The notes below the pieces were generated by a model. It searched no databases, was not told the origin of the DNA, and saw only the letters and a program-made list of their open reading frames with translations. The position numbers and the translations under genes were made by a program. A stretch of DNA of 64,000 nucleotides, taken from contig DF237307.1 of NCBI GenBank assembly GCA_000708835.1, positions 5,027 through 69,026 on the forward strand, given 5' to 3'. Origin of the DNA: Klebsormidium nitens. Its lineage: Eukaryota > Streptophyta > Klebsormidiophyceae > Klebsormidiales > Klebsormidiaceae. Of the stretch, positions 1-16,485 are shown in pieces. How positions within the stretch are numbered: position 1 is the stretch's first letter; each line of letters starts with the position of its first letter.

Positions 1-3000
1 AACAGCCACGCAAACGACGAAGAAAGCAAGAAGCCAGGGGGGGACGGGGCCTGCGGGGCGAGCCGTGCGCCGGCGAACCCCTCCAGGTCAGGACGGGGCC
101 AGAGCGGGCGGCTGGCCTGCCCTCCCCCTGCGCATGGCGTTGCGGCACGGCGCGGGCCGGCTCACCCGGTGTAGGTCCCGCAGGACGGGCAGCTGGTCGT
201 GCAGGGCGGGCGTGAGGCGCGGCTTGAGCTGCAGCGGGGCAGGGGCGCCAGCGGGGGCGGCACGTCAGGACGGGGCGGGGAGCGGGGCTCAGGGGCAACA
301 GACAGCGTCACCAGGGGGGGCGGGTGTGGGGAATAGCGTACAAAATCCCTAATCTCAAGAAGCATTCCCGATTCCGCCAGGCGCTAATGAAACATCCGAG
401 CCCTTAGGTTTGCATCGAGCGGCTTCAATCAATTCAATGACTTCCACCAGGCGCCCGTGCGAATCTTGCAGACTTTGCAAGCGGGGTTCCGCCACAGGGT
501 AGAATTGGACCGCCGACGGATGTCTCCTGAGATCCGGAATGTCCCGAGGGTCGACATTCGAAACCCGAGGTCGAGTTCTGTACGCTAGTCTCCTTATCCA
601 CCCTCCCAGAGCGTGCACACCGTGCGGGTGGAGGAGCAACGGGCGAACGCAGCAGCGGCGCCTGGCGCGGTGGGCGGGCGTACCTTGAGGACGACGTCGC
701 GGCGGAAGTCGTCAAAGCGGTACTTGGCGCGGCAGCCCGGCTCCACCAACAGGTTGGTCACCGCCAGCCACGCCTGCGCCACGGGCGCCACAACCGCTGC
801 TCAGCACCAGCGAAGAGACAAGGGGAACGCAACGCTTGGATGTGTGTACAGCTGAGGCGGCCAGGGCGAGTTTCCGGGTCCTTCCCAGCCAGACGCGCAC
901 CAACCCGTCCACAAGGTTGCACGCGCGCCAAGGCACAACCCCGAAGTGGGAGGGAAGAGGGCGATCCCGCGCCACGCTGCGTGTGCTCACCTGCGCATCA
1001 GGCTGCTGCAGCTTGGCGCGGTCCGCCGGGGGGATGGCCTGCCAGCGCCCGTCCACGTACCCCTCCACCTGGACACGCCCACCACGAGCTGCAGTGCGCC
1101 GCACGGAGCACCAGTTGCGCGATGCGCACAGAGGCAAGAGCAGCGCAGAGCAGGCTGCAGCAGGGCGAGGAGGCGCGCGTGGGCGCAGGGCGGGGGCGGG
1201 CGGCCTCACCAGCTTGCTGCCGTGGTGCACGCGGCGGCGCTGCCAGGGGGGGCTCAGGAGGAGGGGGACCAGCGTCATGAGGCAGTCGTGGGTGGTCAGC
1301 AGGCGGGCCTGCACCCAGGGGCGCGACACGTGAATGCCGCCCCCATCAGGCACAGCAAGCGAGGAGAGCGCGTGAGTAGGGCCCTTGGCGCAGGCCACGC
1401 ACCGACGTCGGCCAAAGCGAGGCGCGTGCGGAGGTGGGGGCGGGCTCACCATGACACAGAGGGGGAGGTGGGGCAGGTAGTCCGTGAGGTAGCGCAGCAG
1501 CGTGAGGCAGCAGAGAGCCACGCCAAAGCGGATGGCGGCCGCCTGCACAGCATACCCACGGCACCCGGGTCATGCCGCGGCCGCCCAGCAGCGCCGGGCG
1601 AACATTCGAGCTGAGCCGGCCACCACGGCAGCCTCAGCGCAGCGCTGATGCAGCGGGCGGGGCGGGGGAATGGGGGCGTGGCGCACCTTGTCCTGCAGCT
1701 CCTGCGCAGGGGACAGCGCCAACAGCTCCGCCGCGCTGCGCTCTGCACGTGTGCGCACACACACATGCACGTCAGTACACAGGGTCCACGTGCATTGCGG
1801 GGACCCCAGAGGGGCAGCAGGAGCGGGCAGATTTGAAGCAGCCGGCCTGCCCGAGCGCCTGTCGACAGGCACAACAACTCGAGGTTAGCCCATCCAGGCT
1901 GGCACAAGCCGGGACGGCGGGTGGCCGACTGGATGAAGGGCATCGAGGAACAGCGCTGGGTTGCCTTCCGCCGACGGACAGTCGTGTCAAAGGGTTCGTC
2001 TCTCGAACACAAAACTTGTCGAGCAGCAGCATGGCTGCGCGGTGGGCCCACCCTTGAAGCTGGCATCCTGGCGCCCCTCTGCGTGGAGGTACACCATCTT
2101 GCGGTGGCAGAAATCCGCGAGCTGCACGCACAGCGCAGGGCACGTCAGGTCGCGGGAGCCGTCCAAGGTCGTGCCCAGGGGACTGCCAAGTGCTGCGCGG
2201 CGCCGGCCAACGAGAAGCAGGACCGCAGGCAGGGGCAGGCGCCTTGTGCAACATTCGGCAAGACCAATGCTGCTGCTGTACAGGAGGCCGTGGTTCATGT
2301 GGTGCTGCGACGGGCGTGGGTGGCGGGTGTGCACGTGGGCCTGACCTCGAGCAGCGCGTCCTCCCCCGCGGCCTCGCATGCCTCGCGGTGGAACAGCGCC
2401 ACCTCCAGCAGGTTGGCCAGCGTGGCCTCGTGGTGCAGCACCAAGTACCTGCAGCGGCCCCCGCAAGCGTCAGCAGCAGCGCGCGGGGGGGCATGCCGGA
2501 ACAGGGCCAGCCAGATGCAGAACGAGGCAGGTTCCCCTGGCAGGCGACAGCGGGCATGAGGAGTGAAGGGGGCAGTGGTGCAGGAGTAGCCGGGGCCTCT
2601 TGCTTACACATTGATGGACCCCCCCCCCTGGGCCAGCTCCGCAGCAATGAGCGGGTACACCTGGTCTTTCCACACCTGCACAGCCGCGAACAGGCAGGTT
2701 TACAAAAGGCTAAAAGGGGTCTCTGGTCAAGCCACGAGCAGGGCAGCTTGCAAGAAGGCCGATCAAGCAGGGGCCTGGCTGTAGCCCTGCCTCACACAGG
2801 CTGGCGTGAAAGTGGCCTGTGTGTAGAATTGAGGCATCGCTGCCCCTGGTGTCCTGTCTTTCTTTGTGGTGTTGTACAGAGAGCGCCGCACATCACCTCA
2901 ATGACCAGCAGCTCATGGACCAGGAGCGCCAGCTTGTCGTACGACACCAGGGCCTGCCGGGAGAGAAGCGCCACAAATGTCCTTCAGCAGGGCTCGAGCT

Positions 3001-4059
3001 GGTGGCCAGGCAAATCCGGTTTGGCAGGCCGCGATGGCAAGCGCAATGTACAAGGGCAAGGACAAAGACGGGGAGGACAGAGACCAGCTGGTAGAGGGCA
3101 GGTGCGGTAGAGAGGGCCGGGCCACTGTTGACATCTTCCTGATGCTTCATCAGGCAAGCTCAGCCTGGAGTAGGGGGTGCAGCGCAGCAGCAGCTCTTCT
3201 ACTCACCGCCATCACAAACTCGTCCGCATGAGCCAGTGCATTGTGGTGCGCCTGTAGAAGAATGAAACCATCGGAGGCTTTCTTAGGCTCTTTTGTTCTG
3301 AGAAAGACACGTGCCTTCATGTTGACTGGCCAGGTTGTCACTACAGATCCCAGTGAAGTGTTGGCTATGCAGCAGTGCTAGCTTGCGGCAGACAGCACGT
3401 CCTGTCAGCATAGCGAGCTGCAAAACAAGCAGCAACAAGTAGTGCCAGTAGTGGTGAACAAGATTGTGTGCATTACTTGGATGTTGAGCTTCTCCAGCAC
3501 ATCGTGCTGCTGCAGCCATGCCATGCTGCCCACCTGCACGAGACACACCAGAGGGGATGGGGAAGGGGCAGCCCAGGTCTGTGAGCAAGGAAGCAGCCGA
3601 CAGTCCACACAAGGAGTACACCGGGGCTCTCAATTGAGAATGAGCCACGTCCAACCACTGATGCTAACAATCGCATATTTGAACCTCCCAGCTGGAAGTT
3701 GTGCACATCAGACAAATTGCACCAACCACTTTCAATGCAGCTGAGCAGAAAGCAGACTCTTCACAATAACAACACTCACATCATCAACGTCAAAAGGTTG
3801 GAGCTGATCAACAAGACGTTCGGCCTCAGGGGCTGTCAAAAGGACCTGCAAGTTCAACCATACCAGGAGTGAGGGAACACAAAAGGATAAATGCAGCTTA
3901 CTTATGCACGAAAGTGCAATAACCACTTCTAGTCATCATTTGGGTGGTGTTTGTGCTTGATAAATCTCTTGGACGTCCAGCAATTAGAAGAAAGTTGTCA
4001 TAACATACCCCATCTTCCGCACGGAGGTAGGGCGCTGGACCTCGGTCTTGGATGTCCAT
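1..4059 (-). CDS. ZMYND10: ZMYND10-like dynein-arm assembly factor, 3' end outside window
   Basis: Cytoplasmic factor needed to preassemble axonemal dynein arms; it acts with LRRC6 and chaperones. Fourteen exons join in phase: 4009-4059 (ATG at 4059), 3780-3845, 3477-3533, 3207-3251, 2897-2953, 2608-2675, 2346-2448, 2052-2121, 1687-1742, 1450-1542, 1210-1308, 991-1068, 684-773 and 166-228, giving about 332 residues. The translation aligns along its length with the armadillo-like body of animal ZMYND10 as I recall it: QQHDVLEKLN, HHEATLANLLEVALFH, DFCHRKMVYL, LTLLRYLTDYL, DGRWQAIPPADRAKL and LTPALHDQLPVL occur in the right order. The C-terminal MYND zinc finger would lie left of position 1 and cannot be checked. 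The gene is divergent from the DDX3-like gene, with 666 bp between the start codons. The family assignment is confident; the first exon, chosen on ATG, donor and phase, is less so. Confidence 0.88.
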
Positions 4060-4725
4060 TTCTTGACAGACTGAAAGGCAAAGGACAACCCCACCAGGAG
4101 TTGGCAGCTCCTGTCCTCAGCATGTCCTGCAGCCTGCCCGCTTGTAGCTCAAACTTACTACCTAGTCAAAGTGCCTGCGTACGAAAGCTCTGGAACCAAC
4201 TTTGATTCTGAACCGTGTAGGTACCTCCGGTGTGAAGCTTCGACTCGGTCACTTCATGAACGCGTGCACTCGGGTGCCACTGCAAAGCGCTGATCAAGAC
4301 AAGGTACCTATGGCCGGCAGGCATTGGAATTTGGAACCCTAATTTCGGTGGCGTGTGTCGTGAAATCCAGGAGCGTCGTCCGATTGCAGGCCGATTGACC
4401 GGAATACATACAAACCGTCCGATGCTTGCCCTCATCGACGGCCTTTAACCTCGACGTCGAGGTCAGTTCATCGGGGTTGCTGATTGTGCGACACGTGGAC
4501 TCCGAGTCCGGCAAGCCGGCCAGGCCCAGGCGGGCCAGGGCACGAGATCTGGCCAGGCCCAGGCCCCCAGTGACGCAGTGACTGTGTCGAGTCCAGGCCC
4601 CAGGGCTGCGTGAATTCCAAGCTCATGGTGGCAGATTGCTTCACTTTGCAAATTTCGACTTATGGAAGACGCCCTCAAAGCGTTCTGACAGAGACCTGAA
4701 GGTGGGCGTACGCTAAGGTGCAGCA
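4060..4725. promoter_or_regulatory. Divergent intergenic region between the ZMYND10-like and DDX3-like genes
   Basis: This 666-bp stretch separates two divergent start codons and should hold both promoters and 5' UTRs. I see no TATA box or other motif I would name. A low-complexity patch at about 4513-4570 repeats CCAGGCCCAGG-like units. No gene is supported here. Confidence 0.4.
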
Positions 4726-8507
<3,782 letters not shown>

Positions 8508-10125
8508 GAGCGCGAGTGAGGGGTGTTAACCAGATGTGCGACGATGCATTGTTTTCGAGCAGAGAGTGTTACTGGCAGGTGGGGGCTTGGGCAGGGGATG
8601 TCCATTGACCGGAAATTGTTTTGTCCTCTTGATTCCTTGCTGCGTCCGCGGGCTGTACAGATAGTCGCATGTGGAGTCGACGCACTCTGGCTGGACTTTT
8701 AGTTTTCGAGGTACACATAGTAGGTAGGTACTTGGAGCAAGGGGCAGGTCGCAGGATCTGCGCACATCCTCCCACTACCAATCTTTGAGGGGCGACATAG
8801 CAGATTGTAGAGAGCCTTCTCTAGTGCTGCCCGCATCATACAGAGGTGACTCGCAGCTTCCACGTATACTGCTCTTGTTGGGCGCAATTGGTCCAATTGG
8901 GAGATAAACAGGGCAACGCATCATTTTGGTGGCGAGTTCGAACACTGACGCCATCGGAATGACCAGGCTGTGAACACTCGGATATTGAGCGGCACTAAAG
9001 CAACGTGATATTGTGCTGCCGAATTTCTGCTAGCGAAGCCGGCTGACCCGAATAGTACGGCATATGATCACTCTGCATCAGTGCACTTCGAAGGGTGTCG
9101 ATGTACAATTTGGGGAATTCATGCCGAATGTTCGAGTCCTGTGGCTGTGGTGAGTCGGAAGTGTCTACTTGGCGGTGCAGTGCAAGACTACAGCTCCTGG
9201 AGCCCCAACCAGCTGGTCGTCTTGCACAGCTCTTGATTGAACACACGTCCTTTCTAGAGCTCACGCGCCAGCCAGATCATACCTAGCTAGATCCGAGTCC
9301 AAGGATCTCATCTTCTTGTTTCGTTGATCTGATGCATGGTTACATCACATGCCAGAAGCACATGATGTCAACTGCCAAAGTTAAGGGCCGGACTAGGATA
9401 GCAGCTCAGCGCACATTCATGAGTCAGGCAAATTATTGAAATATTAGACCCAAGTGCACATGCATGAATGAGGTGTTGGGCATGATGCAGCTGCAAGGAG
9501 AGTGCTCAGGTCGCTCATATGGTTCTTCAGTGTGAATGCACATTGCCTTGTACTGCCAGGCTGGTGCTAAAGATGCAGACAAATGCACCTGTCAGATTGA
9601 TTACTATGAATTATCAAATGAATTCAGCACGGACGCAGATTTTGTGGTCTCTGCATGTTCTCAATGCAAAAGGTCTGTGATGACTTCAAGCCGCAACTGC
9701 AGTCCCGCGAGAGACCACGACAGCAACATCAACGCCTTAATAAGGTCCCCTCTATGGCCAGGAACCGGCTTGGCCATGTGCAAGGATACTTACCATGTGT
9801 ATGATAGTCAATTTGTGCTGATGTCGCCCGGATTTTTAAGCCGTTTTGACTCGAATTTTACAACGTTCGCACTCTTCCCCAAATATGCAGACAGCAATGC
9901 CAACTCTTCATGATATATGCTCGAGCGTGCTAACTTTCAGGTAACATATTCCATACAACCTTATTGTGCGGATTTGTCAAGCCGGAAGGGTGTCTGCGCT
10001 TTTCAAGCACGACAGCATAGGCCTGAACTCAGCCAAAAGCTCTTGATACCTTCAAGCGGGGATACGACCCGCCCAGTGCACTTGCTCGAGCACTCTGCGT
10101 GATGGAAGCACTGCGTGGGCTGCAG
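8508..10125. other. Intergenic region, convergent 3' ends
   Basis: Lies between the 3' ends of the DDX3-like gene and the P5CDH gene. It should contain both 3' UTRs. Short open frames (for example 9536-9913, +) lack the GC-rich codon bias of the neighbouring genes and match no family I know. I see no RNA gene or repeat. Confidence 0.5.
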
Positions 10126-13100
10126 TTATGTGGGAGGCGGCGCCGTCCAGTGTTCTGCAACCGGCCCCACGTCGTGGATGATCTCGCGGTGGCTCGACCA
10201 CACCAGCTGGATGGCCTCCCGTGTCCCAATCCCGGCACCCCGCGGGTCGCCGCAAGGACCGAACCTGGCATGCGACGGGCGCGCTGCTCAGCTCAGGTGC
10301 AGCGAGATCAGGCGAGCAGCGGTGCAGCTACGTGGACAGCGGGGCGCGTGCACAAGAGCAGCACGGGACCAGGGTCCTCCACAAAGAAGGGCCGCCAGTT
10401 ACACCCGGGGCACCTGTTGGCCGCCGTGGCCGCTCACCAGTGGTTCTGCGGCGCCCCCGTGGTGCGTGCTCTGATGCCCGCGTACGTGGTGCCGTTCACC
10501 GTGCTGCCCAGCACCTCCTGCACGCACGCCGCCACGCGTCAGCGACAGACACCCAGCCATGCGGGCGCAGAGAGCAGGCAAGGAGACGGGCAGCATCCGC
10601 CCCGCCCGCGTCTCTGTTTGGCAGCACAGCGCGCGCGCAGGGCGGGGAGCGGCTGACCTGCAGGAAGAGCGCGTCGTTGGAGACGACGGCGGCGGTGAGG
10701 TGCGCGTGCATGCGCTCCAGGGCCTCCAGCACGGCCGGCAGCTGCGCGCTCGTGTACGCCGTCAGGATCTGCGCGCACACGCCAGGCTCAGCAGGGGGGC
10801 GCCACGCAAGCGGGGCGGCAATAGAAGCTTCTTACGCCAAGAGGTGCAGGCCGGCGCCGGCAGAGAGGAGCGGGCGTCGGCCCGCGCTCCGTGGGGCCGC
10901 TGTGCGGCGTGACGTCCCCCGGCTCTCGGGCGCACCTGGAAGGGCCCGAACACCTCCGTGGTGGCCAGGCGGAAGGCCTCCTCCGACCCCAGCAGCGTCT
11001 CCAGCGGCACGAACACGGCCGTCGGCTCAATGGCGCCGTACACGGGCGGGATGCGGTGCCCGCGCAACGGCTGGNNNNNNNNNNNNNNNNNNNNNNNNNN
11101 NNNNNNNNNNNNNNNNNNNNNNNNNNNNNNNNNNNNNNNNNNNNNNNNNNNNNNNNNNNNNNNNNNNNNNNNNNNNNNNNNNNNNNNNNNNNNNNNNNNN
11201 NNNNNNNNNNNNNNNNNNNNNNNNNNNNNNNNNNNNNNNNNNNNNNNNNNNNNNNNNNNNNNNNNNNNNNNNNNNNNNNNNNNNNNNNNNNNNNNNNNNN
11301 NNNNNNNNNNNNNNNNNNNNNNNNNNNNNNNNNNNNNNNNNNNNNNNNNNNNNNNGGCCGCCGAACGCGAGGCGCGCCCCCGGCAGCTGCAGCACCGCGG
11401 CAATGTGCTCCAGCAGCTGGGGGGTGGTCCACTGCGAGACACGGACGCAGGGGAAGGAGGAGCGCGCGGGGGTCAGGGCAGGCGGGCACGAGCAGGGACG
11501 CGCCACCGCAGAAGGAGAAATGAGGAGAGGCACGCAAGCAGGTGCCACGCTGGGGCGGCGGGGGAGAGGTGCGGGCAGCCGGAGAACAGGCGGGGCGAGA
11601 AGGGAAAGGACGAGCGGGCTCACTGTGAGCACGGGCCCGATGGAGAGGTCGTCGAGGTGGCGCTGCGCGGCGCGCTGAGCCAGCTTCTGCTCCAGGCCTG
11701 CCTCCACCCAGTTCTGCAAGCGGAGATGAGGCGAGCGGTGAGCAGCAGAGGCCCGCGACTAAGCACTGAAAGGGTTCGCCTATGCCGAATCCAATCAAGC
11801 TGCACATCACTTGCGGGCCACCATGGGACTCGGGGCCTCGCAGACAGTTGCCATCGGTCAGACGAGGGCGAGCCCCCTGTTCGCCCCACGGCCGGCGCTG
11901 CGTGTGCTGCGGACCTGGTGCATGAACAGGATGGACTGCGCGGAGCACTTTTGGCCGCTGCACGCGTACGCGTCCTGGTCCGCCTGCCACGCCACGTACT
12001 CCGCCGCCGCCACGTCCGGCCCCAGCACCTTCCAGTCGAACCCGGCGTCCTCCACGCGAACGCGCCCGCGCAGGTCCCCCGCCAGCCGCTCCGCCACCGC
12101 ACTGCTGCCCGTGAACAGCGTGTTGCGCGGCGCCGCCTGCACGCGCACCGCCACGCAGGGTCAGGGGGGCGGGAGGCGGAAAGGGGAGGCGCGGGGTAGC
12201 CGAGAGATGCGAGCGTAGGGGCAGGCGCAAGGCACGGCGGGCAGGGAGTGAGGGGGGGTGCTGACCTGGAGGAGGAGGTGGTGCATGGTGGGCCCGTCGC
12301 AGTGCAGCAGGTCGGCGTCGGCGGGGGGCATGCCCGCGGCGTGCAGCAGGCGCAGGAACTGGTCCATCACAATGCTCACCTGCGGCCAGCCACGCACAAG
12401 CAGCGCCCGTCACAGGCACGCCAAGGCAGCGAGGGCGGCCGGGACGAGTCGCCGGGAGGAGGGGAGGAGGGCAAACGGGAAGGAGGGGGGAGACGAACGT
12501 CACTTGCGCATGAAGGACCAGACGTGCAACATGACAGGCACTGGAGGCTTGCTGGTGCTCAAAGCGAGCGTGAAGGAGATGATCCCGAAAAGAAGACGAA
12601 TTTGGGAGAAGGTCAATGGACAGACCCTTCCTCTGGAAACCTGTCCGACCATCATAGGTGGTGTACAAAGACTTTCTTTGTGGCGACTTGACCATTTTAC
12701 CGACATCTACGGGCCCCAGCTTTATCCAGAAGGTCCTTGAGCGGGACCCTTTCAGGGCCTCGGTGTGCCTCCCCCAGCCCGTGGCGCTGGGCAGCCCCTG
12801 GTGGCCACCCGCGCTGGGGCGTACCTTGGAGTCGACCTTGAGCAGCGGCTTGTTGCCCATGTAGAGCGCGCCCATGAGCTGCAGCGCGGGGATCTCCAGC
12901 GGGAAGTTGAACGGCGTGATCAGCGCCACCTGCCACGCCCGCCGCGCTGTCAGCAAGGGGCCGCGCAGCTACGGAGCGGGGAAACCCAGCAAGCAAACGA
13001 CACTGACTCCAGCTTTCTTTGTTCAATCGCAAGAGGGCCTCTCGCCACACCGTTTAAAGCACAGAGCACGCAAGATGCTGGCAGCATGGGTGCCGCCTGG

Positions 13101-14718
13101 GTGGGGCCAGCCTAGGGGCGGGTGGCGATGCTGACCGCTCCAAACGGCCAGCGGAAGCCGCTGCTCTGCTGGCCGGAGTGGTCCCCAGGGTTGGCAAACG
13201 AGCGCGCCAGGAAGCGGACCTGGTCCCCCGAGAAATTCTGCGCCACACACAACCACGCTCACGTGTCAGCCGGCCAGCGCAGCAGGAGCACACAAGGCCC
13301 GGGGGGGCACCACTGAGCACAGCCTGCAGCCCGGGGCCAGAATGGAGGTCAGCAGAGAGAGGTGCCTCCTGTTGTAGGGGGCGGTAGCGGGGGCGCTAAC
13401 CTCGAAGAACTTGCGCGTGACGACCACCTCCCCCAGCGCCTGCGGCAGGCTCTTGGGCGACACCCGCTGGATGAGGCGGGCAAAGAAGTGCGCGGTGGCA
13501 TCTTCGCGCAGCATGGCCGCCACGCGAGCAGAGATGGCGCCATAAGCCACATAGCTGCAGCAGGGCAGGGGAGAGTCACGCAGCGCCCAGGAGAAAGGCC
13601 CAGCCTGCCACGCCCGCCCCGCCAGCATGCCCAGACACATGCAGCATGGCAGGCCTGGCCTCAAGACAGAGCAGCGAAGGCGCCGCTCCGGACAAGACTA
13701 CGCCAGCAGCTTCTGGCGGCAGGCGCAGCCACAAGGCTCACCGGTCAGGGTGCTTGAACGGATTGTGCAGGCCAGACTTGGGGACGCTCTTCAGGCTCGC
13801 AATGAATGGCTGCACGGGGGGAACGAGAGGCACGAGTGGGACAAGGGGGGAAGGGGGAGGGGGAACAGGCAGGTGCCACTAGTGTCATCAGTGCTGCACG
13901 CAGGTCGCTTTGGGCCAGAGCTTCGGTGAGCAGCATCCCCCTCTTGCAGGAAGCTGTGGGTGCCCGCACTCACCGCACACTCATCGCGCTGGGTATTGGG
14001 GATGGTCAGAAAGGGCTCCCCTGTGAGGGGGTCCGGGATAGGCACTGCCGATGCAGATGACGTCCACTCGCCACCAACTGCACAGGGAGAAATGATCAGG
14101 TGGCCACGCGGTGGGGCAGGACAAATATGCGGCCAATGAAAGGTGGTCAACGACGGTGGCACGCTGGAAGCTGCCTGCAAGTTGAGACGGGACCTACGGC
14201 AATCGGAGCAGCTGTTGGAAGCTGTCAAGACAAGGCCAGCTGCACCAATGGCCCGCCCCTCAATCAGATTCACTGCCAATCAGCCCTGCTGTCTCTGAGG
14301 CTAGCGTGTGCCCCTAGCGGACGGCAAAACTGCCCCCTGCCCACCACCACCAAGCAATCACAGGTGTCCGCACTGCCTACCGAGATTGTAGGCGGTGCCT
14401 GGCTGGCTGCCTGATAGCGCGTCTGGGTCCAGAGTCGCAAATGAAGGCACGCTTGCAAACCTGAAAGAAGGAGAATAGAAGAACAAATGGATGGTTGTAG
14501 CTTCATTCAATCAGAGATGCTAACAGAATCACAATACATGTGATGGCTGCAGGCGAACAACTTGTGCTGATTAGAAACTTGAAACGATGCAATCCTTTCT
14601 TGGAAACCTATCTGGCTAAGAGCCAGAAAACGCTCAAAGCTTCCACTCACATTCTTCTGAAAACAAGCCTTGAACTTGATAGCAACACGCCATGGTGAGG
14701 GAATTGCGCAAGAGCCAT
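10126..14718 (-). CDS. P5CDH: Delta-1-pyrroline-5-carboxylate dehydrogenase, ALDH12 family, mitochondrial
   Basis: Oxidises P5C/glutamate semialdehyde to glutamate with NAD+, the second step of mitochondrial proline catabolism. Exons: 14651-14718, 14381-14460, 13974-14077, 13742-13809, 13401-13554, 13136-13237, 12825-12929, 12266-12379, 11915-12136, 11624-11713, 11356(gap edge)-11431, 10936-11074(gap edge), 10658-10768, 10438-10517 and 10126-10264; roughly 550 residues plus whatever the N gap hides. The start MALAQFPHHGVLLSSSRL is basic, acid-free and mitochondrial-like. Plant ALDH12 signatures are present in order: NFSGDQVRFLARSF, TPFNFPLEIPALQLMGALY, GNKPLLKVDSK, LFTGSS, EDAGFDWKVLGPD, ACSGQKCSAQS with the catalytic Cys, ALERMHAHLTAAVVSND, and NGTTYAG with GAPQNHWFGP. 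The stop is at 10126-10128. The pathway partner, proline dehydrogenase, lies on the same strand at 52.6-57.1 kb. Confidence 0.95.
11075..11355. other. Assembly gap (281 N) inside the P5CDH gene
   Basis: Positions 11075-11355 are all N. The flanking coding sequence reads into the gap from both sides (LPGARLAFGG upstream, QPLRGHRIPPVYGA downstream on the minus strand). In plant ALDH12 these segments are almost adjacent, so the missing DNA is probably mostly an intron plus a few codons. Confidence 0.95.
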
Positions 14719-15544
14719 CCTGATTGAGAAGGACCTAAAGGCGAAGCATCTCTCTCTCCTTGATTGGCATAAACACAGCTGAGCAGCTCATGCAGAAAAT
14801 ATGTGAATGGCCCATTCACCACCGAGCTGCAGCAGCATGCGAGCATGTACCTATCCTATCCGGGACCTATCATTGGGGGCACTGCGATCAAAACACGACG
14901 ACAATCCGTCCGATGAAATTTGAATGTGAGATCGCAGCCGTCCGAGGCGTTTGACAAGTAGGGCGCTTGAAATGGTGCGCGAGCGAAAGTACTTGTCATG
15001 CGGCAGTGTCTGACCAGGGCCTCCAAGATCAAGTCAAATGGTCGATACTTCCTTCAGGTATAGTAGGTCAACCCAGACTCACGGTCCGTATCGAGAAAAA
15101 CCCTCGTAAAGCCATTTTGGTTTTACGAGCAAATCGTTCGATGTCCGTAGATCCGTATTGGACAAATTTATCGTATTCGCTAGGGCCATATTGGAGGATT
15201 TGCTCGATACGCAGAATGCCCTATCGAGCAATTTGCTCGATTTTTGGGGGATAGTCGCAATCCAGGCCGATTGAAATCCAGGCCCGGAATGTTCGGGCGA
15301 TCCAGGCCGTTCAGAGTTAGGGCCATATTGGAGGGTTTACTATGTATTTGGAGTTTTCGTTATTAAATGTCCGCTGAGCCGGCCTCCCGAGTCCTGGCCG
15401 GACATCCGCACGCCTTCGCAAACCGAGTGCTTTAGGCAGACTTGCCGGGATGATTGAAAGGAGATGTCGAAATTGGATATATAATATGCTCGACAAGAAA
15501 TATTGGAGTATCAATAGGCAATATGTAAGCATTTTGCCGCCGAG

Positions 15545-15830
15545 TGTGACTGTACCTGTTACTGTTACTGTACCGGTAAGTGTAACCGTAGCAATGACTA
15601 TGCCTTGTGCACTTGTGGTTAGCTATTACCAGCTAAGTTACCTATTACCATAGTGTACCTACGTAGCTGTAACTGTGACTGTGACTGTGACTGTGACTGT
15701 GACTGTGACTGTGACTACACTACAGTTGTAGTAACTGTAACTATAACCTTGGACGTGACCGTGACCGTGCATGTAACTGTAACTGTAACTGTAACTGTAA
15801 CTGTAGCCGTAGCCGTAATTTGTAACTGTG
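15545..15830. repeat. Hexamer microsatellites (GTGACT)n and (GTAACT)n
   Basis: Near-perfect tandem GTGACT units run from about 15667 to 15716. Tandem GTAACT units run from about 15772 to 15804. Degenerate CTGTNACTGT units flank both. The satellite sits between the inner arms of the inverted-repeat element. Its apparent translation (VTVTVT, CDCDCD) is an artefact of the repeat. Confidence 0.9.
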
Positions 15831-16359
15831 CTTGGCTTGCCGCAAGATGCCGCAAGATTTTTCAAACAATTAAATGTAAAATTGTCTGCTTGTAACTTAA
15901 GGAAAATCCTGCTTATAGCCGCTGAGTCAGTTGCCCCGTAAGATGTTCGAGGCGACCGGTTGTACGGGCCCTCTGGCCCAAGGGGCATGGGGTAAAACCA
16001 GGCTGGAAACATTGTGACCGGTAACCAAGGGTATCAGGGTGCAACCCGGTCAAAACTTTCAACGGCCTGGATCGTCCGGCCTGGATCGGCCTCGATTTCA
16101 ATCGGCCTGGATTGCTACTATCCCTTTTTTGGACCGAGGCGCCTAGATCTCCGGTACTTTCAGGGGTCGGTCCGGACGATTTCCGCCGTCGATCCAGGTG
16201 ATCGCCGCGACCCACAACATCGGTCCACACGACCGCCAGGATCGCGGTACATAAAGGACGGTACCCCTATGGGTGGTTGGTCGGGGTGTGCAACTCCCCG
16301 GGGACACCGGACACTTCCCCTCTAGACTAGTAGTTTAGGGACCGTGGCACCCGAGAAGC

Positions 16360-16485
16360 AACCGGGCCCTCCCTGTGACATTAGGGTCTCGCGGGCAACC
16401 GGCGAACAACCGAGCAACTACCTGGGGCAACCGGGCATTCCCGCCTTAGGGTTACACCACTGCGAGTGACAACCGGGCAAGTACT
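16360..16485. repeat. Cluster of CAACCGGGCA-like short repeats
   Basis: GCAACCGGGC, GGCAACCGGCGAACAACCG, GGGCAACCGGGCA and ACAACCGGGCA occur within about 125 bp. One more copy of CAACCGGGCA lies downstream of recA near 32980. This looks like a dispersed low-copy repeat; I cannot assign it to an element family. Confidence 0.5.

Noticed and set aside
712-1548. Long minus-strand frame of 278 codons
   Set aside because: It is three ZMYND10 exons read through their introns; GT-AG borders and homology break it up.
9536-9913. 125-codon plus-strand frame between DDX3-like and P5CDH genes
   Set aside because: Lacks the GC3 bias of real exons here and has no recognisable family.
10221-11678. Plus-strand 485-codon frame including the N run
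   Set aside because: Antisense shadow of P5CDH exons; the unknown bases remove stops artificially.
10788-12956. Minus-strand 722-codon frame across P5CDH
   Set aside because: Runs through introns and the N gap; the exon model with phase continuity and homology replaces it.
15545-15830. CRISPR-like array
   Set aside because: Contiguous 6-bp units with no spacers, in a eukaryotic genome.
15653-16012. VTVTVT/CDCDCD-rich frames on both strands
   Set aside because: Direct product of hexamer microsatellites, with no homology or start context.
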